A DNA stretch of 17,694 bases from Bacteroidales bacterium Bact_07 (lineage in GTDB: Bacteria; Bacteroidota; Bacteroidia; Bacteroidales; Tenuifilaceae), in assembly GCA_001603415.1 (NCBI GenBank), contig LUYY01000019.1, positions 1 to 17,694 of the forward strand. Direction: 5' to 3'. The position numbers and the translations under genes were made by a program. Numbering within the stretch: position 1 is the stretch's first letter; each line of letters starts with the position of its first letter. This document shows, one piece after another, positions 1-6,621 of this stretch. The notes beneath the pieces are model-generated. The model was given only the letters and a program-made list of their open reading frames with translations, did not search any database and had not been told where the DNA came from.

Positions 1-1
1 C

Positions 2-31
2 TTGTAATCTTATTCAAATTTTTGTAATTTG
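2..31 (+). promoter_or_regulatory. candidate Bacteroidota-type promoter for the 66-1214 gene
   Basis: TTG at 2-4 is followed after 20 bases by TAATTTG at 25-31, one base short of the Bacteroidota -7 consensus TAnnTTTG, with the -33 TTG at the expected distance. Transcription would start near 38, giving a leader of about 28 bases that carries AAAGGA just before the start codon. The match is imperfect and the window edge hides anything upstream. Confidence 0.4.
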
Positions 32-65
32 CCCGTGTAAATCAAGTATCAGAAATCAAAGGAAA

Positions 66-1214
66 ATGAAAAAGATTGCCCTTTACCTGTTATCGGTAAT
101 CACTTTTATTCTGCTTATAGTTATTGGGCTCCATTTGGCATGGTATTTCCAAAAGCCAAAAACTCTCAACATTTACATACTCGATAAAACAGTTACTCAA
201 ACCGATAGGGTAGAACACAAATCGTTGGTATGGCTGCTAAACCACTTTCGAATTGTAGGACCCGATGGTGGCTCGTACAACCACAAAACCGACTACTGGG
301 GCTTCTTCCCTATCGTTGTTAATCATCAGCTTTTTGATATTAAATCGATTCGTCTTAACGAGGTTGATGCTTACGCTGCCGTTTACGACGCAGCCTACTA
401 TGCCGATTGCTACGGCGTTTACTCGTACGAGTGGTATAAAAACGATTCGCATATTTCTAACTCATCAAAGGTTTACGGTGGATTAAATCAAAACGATTAC
501 CTGCTCCTGAAGCGGATGAAGGAGCTCGATAAACTTATTATTGGTGAGTATAACATGTTCAGTTCCCCGACCAATGCCCTTATCCGCACCAAAACCGAAG
601 AGTTGTTCAATGTTAATTGGACCGGATGGTCAGGAAAATACTGCCCAAATCTTAGCACTATAAATAATGGTAAAGGCCCGGCTGAATGGATGATTAAGCT
701 TTACGAAAAACAGCACCAAAAACCTTGGCCTAAGCAGGGATCAGGAATAATTCTCATTAGCAACGACGGACTTATCGAAGTACTTGAAGAGGGTACTGAA
801 CTCACTAACGCTCGCGTGAAGCTAATTGCCGAAAACGCCATGCAACAATGGAAAAACGCCCCCAAGGATGTTGAGTTTTACGGATGGTTCGATATTGTTA
901 TGGCCGGTAGCGGTTCCGAGACCTTTGCCACATTCAAACTCCAAACCACTGAAGCTGGCCAAGATAAGTTAAATGCCATTGGCTTGCCAAGCCAATTCCC
1001 AGCAGTTATCAAATGCACACCCGATAAATTTTGCTACTACTTTGCAGGTGATTTTGCCGAGAACAATGTTAGCATGGTTACATCCAAACTGAAAGGCGGA
1101 AAAACTTTCAATAAACTTATTCACCTTAGTTCTCCCAAAAGTCCATTTTTTAACGATTTCTATCTTCCCCTAATCAACAACATCATAAGCCATTACGCCG
1201 AAAAGCAGAAGTAG
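66..1214 (+). CDS. membrane-anchored protein of unknown function
   Basis: The protein has 382 residues and I do not recognise its family. Residues 4-27 form one strongly hydrophobic helix after Met-Lys-Lys, so it is probably an inner-membrane anchor or uncleaved signal, with the rest in the periplasm. The body is rich in aromatic residues. Distinctive stretches include YYADCYGVYS (111-120), a Trp/Gly-rich patch VNWTGWSGKY (183-192) and four Cys residues (115, 193, 317, 323). A later segment around 226-240 reads like a beta-strand and turn of a Rossmann-like or amidotransferase-like fold, but I see no catalytic motif. AAAGGA lies just ahead of the ATG, which supports the start. A hairpin follows the stop codon, so the gene is probably transcribed alone. 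Confidence 0.75.
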   Translation: MKKIALYLLSVITFILLIVIGLHLAWYFQKPKTLNIYILDKTVTQTDRVEHKSLVWLLNHFRIVGPDGGSYNHKTDYWGFFPIVVNHQLFDIKSIRLNEVDAYAAVYDAAYYADCYGVYSYEWYKNDSHISNSSKVYGGLNQNDYLLLKRMKELDKLIIGEYNMFSSPTNALIRTKTEELFNVNWTGWSGKYCPNLSTINNGKGPAEWMIKLYEKQHQKPWPKQGSGIILISNDGLIEVLEEGTELTNARVKLIAENAMQQWKNAPKDVEFYGWFDIVMAGSGSETFATFKLQTTEAGQDKLNAIGLPSQFPAVIKCTPDKFCYYFAGDFAENNVSMVTSKLKGGKTFNKLIHLSSPKSPFFNDFYLPLINNIISHYAEKQK

Positions 1215-1259
1215 TATTTTTTATTCCTGTTTGTATTTGTTTCAGGAAAAGCCAAAAAC

Positions 1260-1281
1260 AAAATAGCATGTGCTATTTTTG
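1260..1281 (+). terminator. A/T-rich terminator-like hairpin overlapping a -7 promoter box
   Basis: Bases 1260-1279 form a perfect palindrome: an 8-bp stem (AAAATAGC/GCTATTTT) around the loop ATGT, followed by a run of T to 1280. It could act as a weak intrinsic terminator for the upstream gene, but only two of the eight pairs are G-C. The 3' arm plus the next base also spells TATTTTTG (1274-1281), an exact TAnnTTTG -7 box 18 bases before the ATG at 1299. No TTG lies at the usual -33 distance. One or both functions are plausible. Confidence 0.45.
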
Positions 1282-1298
1282 CCTGAAATATTACCGAC

Positions 1299-2153
1299 AT
1301 GAATTTTCCACCCGATACTGAACAACGCTTTTTCTTTTACAACGGAAAAATTTTACCCACCGAAAATTTTTCGGCTAAGCTAACCGAAGGCGAAAATATT
1401 ATTTACGAGGTTATCCGTGTAAAAAGTTCCGCCCCTATATTCCTAGACGACCATCTAAATCGATTTAGCCATTCAGCTAAAATGATGAACTACAACATCA
1501 ACCTCAATGAAATAAAGCAAGGCATTCACCAACTACTTAGGGTAAACCCCGTTGACCAAAAGAATTTCAGGTTGATGTATTACTCAAGTGCCGAGAATAA
1601 TGGCCAAACCCTTTTGATATACTTCATACCATCGCGGTACCCGACGGCCGATGAAGCAAATAGTGGCATTTACCTCGAAACACTTAATGCCGAAAGGCAT
1701 AACCCTACTGTAAAGTTTGAGAACAAAGCCATTAGAGCCATTGCAAACGAAATTCTTTCAACACACCGATGCTACGAGGTTCTTCTGGTGGATCACAATG
1801 GATTTATCACCGAAGGTAGTCGTTCCAATGTGTTCTTTATCGCCGAAAATAGGCTTATTACCGCACCCGATAGCAAAGTGCTTGGGGGTATTACCCGCCA
1901 AAAGGTAATTGAAATTTGTAGTAGGATGAATATCAACATCGATTTCAGATGTTTACACATCGACGAACTTGCAAACACCACAGGTTGCTTTATTACAGGC
2001 ACATCGCCCGGTGTTTTGCCGGTTAGACAGGTTGACCATCATAGCTATAATCTGATTCCTGAAATATTAAGGGAATTATCGTCCCAATACGAAGACCTTG
2101 TTGAACAATGCATTCATAACTGGAAAAATGAAAGTAGCAGTAATTCAAAGTAA
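1299..2153 (+). CDS. class IV PLP-dependent aminotransferase (branched-chain / aminodeoxychorismate-lyase superfamily)
   Basis: This fold-type IV PLP enzyme has 284 residues, a normal length for the superfamily. The class signature runs from TEGSRSN (171-177) through the loop to LGGITRQ (195-201), with Glu172 and Asn177 at the conserved cofactor-contact positions. Lys139, in PTVKF, is the probable Schiff-base lysine by its spacing before the signature. GTSPGVLPV (234-242) resembles the phosphate/substrate loop of branched-chain-type transaminases. It could be a branched-chain, D-amino-acid or methionine-salvage (4-methylthio-2-oxobutanoate) aminotransferase, or an aminodeoxychorismate lyase; sequence alone does not decide. 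Its last 26 bases overlap the omega-amidase gene, so the two are probably translationally coupled, which favours a transaminase able to use glutamine. Confidence 0.85.
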   Translation: MNFPPDTEQRFFFYNGKILPTENFSAKLTEGENIIYEVIRVKSSAPIFLDDHLNRFSHSAKMMNYNINLNEIKQGIHQLLRVNPVDQKNFRLMYYSSAENNGQTLLIYFIPSRYPTADEANSGIYLETLNAERHNPTVKFENKAIRAIANEILSTHRCYEVLLVDHNGFITEGSRSNVFFIAENRLITAPDSKVLGGITRQKVIEICSRMNINIDFRCLHIDELANTTGCFITGTSPGVLPVRQVDHHSYNLIPEILRELSSQYEDLVEQCIHNWKNESSSNSK

Positions 2154-2898
2154 GCTGTACTGGGAACTGCCCGAAAAGAACCTTGAGCAGTTTGAGCAAA
2201 AACTTTTAGCAGTGGAACCCAACACGCGACTGGTATTGCTCCCTGAAATGTTTACCACTGGTTTCAGCATGAACCCTGCAGAACTTGCCGAAAAACAGCA
2301 GGGCAGAACCCTTGAATGGATGAAAACCATGGCAACAAGGTATGGTTTTGCCCTTGCAGGCAGCTATATTGCGGAAGCAGATGGGAAATACTTCAATCGA
2401 ATGGTTTTTGCCTACCCCCAAGGCGAAGTTGGAATATACGATAAGCGCCATCTCTTCCGCATGGCAAAAGAGGACGAGCATTACACGGCAGGAACCCAAC
2501 GCGTGATTGTGAACTATGAAGGCTGGCGAATACTTTTAGCGGTATGCTACGACTTGCGTTTCCCTGTATGGCTCCGCAACTGCAACGATTACGACCTAAT
2601 GGTATTGGTGGCCAATTTCCCAGAGCGTCGCAGGTATGCGTGGAATGCTCTGTTGGTGGCACGCGCCATCGAAAATCAGGTATACGTAGCTGCATGCAAC
2701 CGTGTAGGAACCGACGGAAACCAAATAAACCACACAGGCGATTCTCAAATCATTGACCCTATGGGGCAAATCATAGCTATGGCTAAACCCAACTCGGAAG
2801 AAATAATTTATTCCACGCTCGACATGAATTACCTAAATAGCGTAAGAAAATCGTTTCCCGTTCACCTGGACGCCGACAGCTTTGAGATAAAGCTATAG
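2128..2898 (+). CDS. nitrilase-superfamily omega-amidase (YafV/Nit2-like)
   Basis: This 256-residue carbon-nitrogen hydrolase has the full catalytic set: Glu40 in LLPEMFTTGF, Lys106 in YDKRHLF and Cys140 in AVCYDLRFPVW. Those contexts match the YafV/Nit2 omega-amidase branch, which hydrolyses 2-oxoglutaramate or 2-oxosuccinamate to the dicarboxylate and ammonia. It is cytosolic, with no signal peptide. I chose the ATG at 2128 because translation then begins directly in the first beta strand (MKVAVIQ), the usual start in this family; an in-frame TTG at 2098 would add ten unrelated residues. The start lies inside the upstream aminotransferase gene (26-base overlap), which fits a glutamine transaminase/omega-amidase pair as seen in methionine salvage. 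The family is secure; the exact substrate is inferred. Confidence 0.9.
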   Translation: MKVAVIQSKLYWELPEKNLEQFEQKLLAVEPNTRLVLLPEMFTTGFSMNPAELAEKQQGRTLEWMKTMATRYGFALAGSYIAEADGKYFNRMVFAYPQGEVGIYDKRHLFRMAKEDEHYTAGTQRVIVNYEGWRILLAVCYDLRFPVWLRNCNDYDLMVLVANFPERRRYAWNALLVARAIENQVYVAACNRVGTDGNQINHTGDSQIIDPMGQIIAMAKPNSEEIIYSTLDMNYLNSVRKSFPVHLDADSFEIKL

Positions 2899-2900
2899 CT
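2891..2900. repeat. 10-bp perfect palindrome carrying two opposed stop codons
   Basis: AGCTATAGCT is its own reverse complement. It contains the TAG of the plus-strand omega-amidase gene (2896-2898) and the TAG of the minus-strand ATPase gene (2895-2893). No T-run follows on either strand, so it is not a convincing terminator by itself. Confidence 0.7.
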
Positions 2901-3909
2901 CTATGCTTTTTAGGTAGATGCAAAGGTTACGAATGGAGTCGAAAGTGGGATTGCGCTCGCTGCGCCCCAAAATCCATTGCACCTTACCCTCATGCTCCTG
3001 AACTTGGATATACACCGAGGCATCAGCTAAATGGGCGAACTCAACCTCATACCCCATACGCCTCAGGGCGTGCGATGTCCACTTTTTGATATTGGCTGAA
3101 CCACCCAAAATACAAGCCAAACGTTTGGTTTGATGTTTATACACAAATTGCCCCGATTTCAGGTCGAAAAACACGGGCGTATCGTCCATCAAGCGATTAA
3201 GATTACCCGAAAGCACAATATCTTCAGGAGCCCCAACCCTAATGCCATCGGGCAACATAAGCCAAATGGTATCGACAAGTCCAAAGGCCGTCTGCAAATC
3301 GTGAGTGGAAATGATGATGGTTTTACCCATTTGGGCTTGCTCCCTGAGCAATCGCATTACCTCAAATTTATTGGGCAGGTCAAGGAAAGCCGTTGGTTCG
3401 TCCATCATAATGATTGGGGTATCCTGGGCTATGGCAAAGGCTATCATTACACGCTGGCGTTCGCCATCGCTAAGATTATCGATAAATCGATGGTAGAAAC
3501 TCTGCATACCCACGGCATCAATAGCAGCCTGAACTATTCGATGGTCATCCTCATTTAAAGCCTCAAACCAGCCATGGTAAGGATATCGCGCCATGCTAAC
3601 AAATTCATAAACTGTTGTATGCGAAGCATGGGCAGGCTCCGAGGGTATAAAGCTCACCAGCTGTGCAAACTCGGCAATGGGAATTTGATGTGTTTCGACG
3701 CCTTTAACGAAGATCTTACCCGAAAGAGCAGGTTGCAAACGAGCCAGAGTTCTGAGGAGCGTGCTCTTCCCCACCCCGTTTCGCCCAACAAGGGCAATAA
3801 GTTCACCACCCAGCGCCACAGCGTTAAAAGTTGGATACCTGTAACCCGATGCGCTACCGTTTCGGTACCCCGACACCAACCCCTTAATATCGACCACTAT
3901 ACCCGACAT
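2893..3909 (-). CDS. ABC importer ATPase (FecE/BtuD/FhuC type) with C-terminal extension
   Basis: This is the nucleotide-binding subunit of a type II importer. Walker A is GRNGVGKST (42-50), the signature LSDGERQRV (146-154), Walker B IIMMDEP (166-172, catalytic Glu171), the D-loop near 174-180 and the switch histidine His203. Where FhuC/BtuD-type proteins carry the Q-loop glutamine (for example LPQ), this protein reads FIPSE (87-91), so Ser90 or Glu91 takes that place. At 338 residues it is about 80 longer than usual: residues after roughly 255 form an extra domain of alternating beta and helix that I cannot name. Its ATG overlaps the permease stop by one base (TAATG), so the two are coupled. 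It is the last gene of the operon and its stop codon overlaps that of the convergent omega-amidase gene. Confidence 0.93.
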   Translation of the reverse strand: MSGIVVDIKGLVSGYRNGSASGYRYPTFNAVALGGELIALVGRNGVGKSTLLRTLARLQPALSGKIFVKGVETHQIPIAEFAQLVSFIPSEPAHASHTTVYEFVSMARYPYHGWFEALNEDDHRIVQAAIDAVGMQSFYHRFIDNLSDGERQRVMIAFAIAQDTPIIMMDEPTAFLDLPNKFEVMRLLREQAQMGKTIIISTHDLQTAFGLVDTIWLMLPDGIRVGAPEDIVLSGNLNRLMDDTPVFFDLKSGQFVYKHQTKRLACILGGSANIKKWTSHALRRMGYEVEFAHLADASVYIQVQEHEGKVQWILGRSERNPTFDSIRNLCIYLKSIEL

Positions 3910-4931
3910 TAGCTTACCACGCGTTTGTTTTTAAGGATGATATACACAACAACAGGAATCCCCATGAGCGATGCCACAGAGTTTAAAGGGAGCACAGTTG
4001 CTGAACCCGGCAATTGAGCTATTATATCGCAAAGCAGCAGAATTACTGCTCCAGCCAACGCCGATGCCGGAACCAGAATAGCATGGTTCGAGGTTCGAAA
4101 AACCATACGTGCCAAGTGCGGAACGGCTATGCCAATAAATGCAATTGGGCCGTTAAAGGCCGTAGCCGTGCCGGCCAATAAGCTTGTCGAAAGGAATATC
4201 AGGAAACGCGTTCGTTTCACGTTGAAACCAAGGCTACGGGCATACGAATCGCCAATGGCAAGCACGTTCAAAGGGCGAACATAAGTCCAAGCAAGAGTGA
4301 GTCCTACTATAACCAGGGCCGCGTAAAGCCAAAGCTGCTGGCGGCCAACACCACCAAGGCTACCCATAGTCCAAATTACAAAATTCTTCAACGATGTTTC
4401 GCTGCCAAAATACTGTAAAAGACTTGTGATGGCCGAAACGGCTGTGCCAAACATCATACCTAAAATCAGCAAGGTCATGATATCCCTTACACGAACCGCT
4501 ACCGAAAGGATTAGCATTAAAACCAGCAACGAACCAATTAACGCCGCCACAACTATTCCAATCTGGCTGCCCCAAAATGAAAGTCCAAATACCGAAGAAC
4601 CCATTAACACAAGCGCTACCCCCAAACTGGCACCTGAGCTAATACCCAAAACATAAGGGCCAGCCAATGGATTACGGAAAACGGTTTGCATTTGCAACCC
4701 ACTCACCGCCAATGCCGAACCGGCAAGAATAGCCGATACCACCTTTGGCATTCTAAAATTCTGGAGTATAGCCAAATTAGTTTCATCGGTAAAGGCGCTA
4801 CCCGCGAAATAGGCCTTGACATCCGCCAGCGGGATTGATACCGAGCCCAAAAGGATGCTAAGCAGGGATAATAGCACCAAAAGTACTATGAGCGATACAA
4901 AAAGAATGGCATTACGAGTTTTTCCCTGCAT
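3909..4931 (-). CDS. FecCD-family ABC importer permease (iron-chelate/haem/cobalamin type)
   Basis: This 340-residue polytopic inner-membrane protein has the length and helix pattern of BtuC/FecCD permeases, which have ten transmembrane helices. Family landmarks are clear: ILAGSALAVSGLQMQTVFRN (68-87) continuing to NPLAGPYVLGISSGA (87-101), the cytoplasmic coupling region around AIGDSYARSLGFNVKR (225-240), and GPIAFIGIAVPHLAR (261-275). It would form the channel dimer that binds the ATPase encoded immediately downstream. Its stop codon shares one base with the ATPase start, and 17 bases separate it from the DsrE-family gene upstream. The family moves ferric siderophores, haem or vitamin B12, and nothing here fixes the cargo. 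Confidence 0.95.
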   Translation of the reverse strand: MQGKTRNAILFVSLIVLLVLLSLLSILLGSVSIPLADVKAYFAGSAFTDETNLAILQNFRMPKVVSAILAGSALAVSGLQMQTVFRNPLAGPYVLGISSGASLGVALVLMGSSVFGLSFWGSQIGIVVAALIGSLLVLMLILSVAVRVRDIMTLLILGMMFGTAVSAITSLLQYFGSETSLKNFVIWTMGSLGGVGRQQLWLYAALVIVGLTLAWTYVRPLNVLAIGDSYARSLGFNVKRTRFLIFLSTSLLAGTATAFNGPIAFIGIAVPHLARMVFRTSNHAILVPASALAGAVILLLCDIIAQLPGSATVLPLNSVASLMGIPVVVYIILKNKRVVS

Positions 4932-4948
4932 TGTTTATAGCCTTTGGT

Positions 4949-5269
4949 TTAGAAAGTAATAACCCTATCGGCCCATTCCACCATTTCGATACAATCGGCC
5001 ATGGTTGAAATTGGGCAAAGCTCAGTGCTATCCATTTGGCGCGATTTCAGGCAAGTTCCGCAAGCCAGTATTGTTCCACCCTCCGAAGCAAACTTCCGCA
5101 TTTGAGCATCAACATCGAATTTGTTGTGTGCCAAACCCTGGCATTCCACTGCCTCGCCCATTAAAAAAACTTTAACCTCATGGCCTTTGCCTAACGATGC
5201 AACTGCAAACCTAAAAGCATTCCATGCCTTTTCGGGCTCCTTGGTCTCAATTATAACGCCAAATTTCAT
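4949..5269 (-). CDS. DsrE-family small cysteine-rich protein
   Basis: This 106-residue cytosolic protein begins with a Rossmann-like strand (MKFGVIIET) and helix and contains the DsrE-type segment EVKVFLMGEAVEC (31-43). It has five cysteines: Cys43, the pair Cys70/Cys73 in ILACGTCLKSRQ, Cys85 and Cys93. The ACGTC segment lies where DsrE and TusD proteins carry their sulfur-accepting cysteine. Members of this family (DsrEFH, TusBCD) pass persulfide sulfur, while many stand-alone members are uncharacterised. Here it sits between the binding-protein gene (31 bases upstream) and the permease gene (17 bases downstream), all on one strand, so it is almost certainly co-transcribed with the importer. 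Whether it handles sulfur, metal or redox state for the imported cargo is inference. Confidence 0.88.
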   Translation of the reverse strand: MKFGVIIETKEPEKAWNAFRFAVASLGKGHEVKVFLMGEAVECQGLAHNKFDVDAQMRKFASEGGTILACGTCLKSRQMDSTELCPISTMADCIEMVEWADRVITF

Positions 5270-5300
5270 AACGTATAGTTTTTGCTTTACAATAAAAACA

Positions 5301-6425
5301 TCACTCTAAATGTTTGTAAAAGTAAAGAGAATCGTTTGGAAACAATGTGGGATGGAAAATTTTCATCAAATCACGTAGAATAAAATCGGGATGGACTACA
5401 CCCGACTCCCAGAAATCGTTGCCGCCACCCTGCCCAATCCTTTTATTGTTGTTGTAAACCCTGCCACTCTTAAAAGCCTTAAAATCGGTAAAACGCATAT
5501 CGGTAGCAGCAATATCTCCTAAACTATTGGCAATGCCAGTGTTTAGCCATACGTCACAGTCCAAACCTGCCTTGTAGGCAACCTCAGTGCTAACGGGATG
5601 GCTTTGTGAGCCTTTGAGTTCAGGGAATACATAATTGCCCCCCGCATCGCTAATAAACTGAACAAAATAATTCTCAGTTCCCGGGAAATACCATATATCC
5701 CTGAATGGCATATTTAGGAATACCTTTGGTTTCGATTCATTGGAAGGCGTTACACTACAAAGGTTTTTATAGTTTACCTCAACAGCATTAAAGATAGAGT
5801 CGGCTAACTTCTGCTTACCCAAGAAAACACCGAAAAACTTTATCCATTCGGCTCTGCCCAGGGGTGATGTTTCCAAATAATCGGGTACCATCACAACCCG
5901 CAAGCCCAACTCCTTCAACTTATCAATATACGACAACGATTCGGAACCAACACCGTAAGCAAACACCACATCGGGCTTCAAACGGCTTAACAGCTCGTAA
6001 TTTAAGCCCTGGTCGTAGCCCACCTCGGCAATTTTTCCGTTAACAATGCGGTCAAAAACCTTGGGATTATTCACATACTTAGTTCCGGAAATCCCAACAA
6101 TTACGGAGTCGGCATTCAAAGCACCAATAAAACCAATGTGTGTGGACGACATGCATACCACCCTTTTAACGGGTATCGAAATAACATCTGGCTCTAAATT
6201 AGTTTTTGAACCTAAACAAAGCCGGTAGATTAGTGCCTCAGAATTGGGAAAATTTAAAGGAGTACTTACGGTTACCGTAATTAATGAATCGGATAAGATG
6301 ATATCAAAACCTTTAGCGTACTTGGTATGGCTGTGTTTTGCGATTGAATCGCTGCCCGATTTTTTCGCCTCACCACAAGAAATTGCAATAAAAGCAAAAG
6401 CTATTATATAGATGATATTACGCAT
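5301..6425 (-). CDS. periplasmic substrate-binding lipoprotein of the FecCD-type importer
   Basis: This 374-residue BtuF/FepB-like binding protein begins with a lipoprotein signal: Met-Arg, a hydrophobic stretch, then the lipobox AISC with lipidated Cys17. The helical-backbone binding fold starts near RVVCMSSTHIGFIGAL (88-103) and continues with GYDQGLNYELLSRLKPDVVF and a segment containing PLGRAEWIKF, typical of Bacteroidota iron-chelate or B12 binding lipoproteins. It would capture the ligand released by an outer-membrane receptor and deliver it to the permease. I chose the ATG at 6425, which directly precedes a standard signal peptide; an in-frame TTG at 6434 would add only three residues. 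It is the first gene of the operon, with a promoter box 20 bases upstream. Cargo is undetermined. Confidence 0.9.
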   Translation of the reverse strand: MRNIIYIIAFAFIAISCGEAKKSGSDSIAKHSHTKYAKGFDIILSDSLITVTVSTPLNFPNSEALIYRLCLGSKTNLEPDVISIPVKRVVCMSSTHIGFIGALNADSVIVGISGTKYVNNPKVFDRIVNGKIAEVGYDQGLNYELLSRLKPDVVFAYGVGSESLSYIDKLKELGLRVVMVPDYLETSPLGRAEWIKFFGVFLGKQKLADSIFNAVEVNYKNLCSVTPSNESKPKVFLNMPFRDIWYFPGTENYFVQFISDAGGNYVFPELKGSQSHPVSTEVAYKAGLDCDVWLNTGIANSLGDIAATDMRFTDFKAFKSGRVYNNNKRIGQGGGNDFWESGVVHPDFILRDLMKIFHPTLFPNDSLYFYKHLE

Positions 6426-6444
6426 ATCCACCAATTTTTTAATG

Positions 6445-6477
6445 CAAAAATACCATTTACTCTTAAAATGTAATCAA
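6445..6477 (-). promoter_or_regulatory. candidate promoter of the importer operon
   Basis: Read on the minus strand, TATTTTTG (6452-6445) matches TAnnTTTG exactly, and TTTTG ends 22 bases upstream (6475), close to the usual 19-21. Transcription would begin around 6438, leaving a leader of only about 13-16 bases before the ATG at 6425. That leaves no room for a cobalamin riboswitch or other structured leader. Confidence 0.55.
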
Positions 6478-6621
6478 AAAATGACGCAAGGTGCTGTAAT
6501 TTCAAACAAAGAAAGCATTTTAGCATTAAACACTTTTAACACTATGGTGATAGTTAAAGGAAAAGTCATAAATTAGTGAAGTAAAACGGCAACTCAACTT
6601 TTACTATCTACCTAAATTACA
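6453..6621. other. divergent intergenic region between importer operon and hybrid kinase
   Basis: This A/T-rich spacer contains the -33 part of the importer promoter. The only other structure I see is an imperfect hairpin at 6536-6557 (TTAAC..TAT/ATA-GTTAA with a two-base bulge). I find no TAnnTTTG box facing the kinase, no coding potential and no RNA-gene signature. Confidence 0.5.

Noticed and set aside
2098..2127. TTG start extending the omega-amidase by ten residues
   Set aside because: The extra residues merely read through the end of the aminotransferase gene, and the family normally starts at the first strand encoded from 2128.
3130..3558. 142-codon open frame opposite the ATPase gene
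   Set aside because: It is antisense to well-supported Walker A, signature and Walker B coding sequence and has no recognisable domain.
6536..6557. Imperfect hairpin in the divergent intergenic region
   Set aside because: The stem has only five plus three pairs with a bulge and no T-run, well within chance for A/T-rich DNA.
6435..6621. Possible cobalamin riboswitch upstream of the importer
   Set aside because: I see no B12-box-like conserved segment on the minus strand, and the predicted leader is too short.
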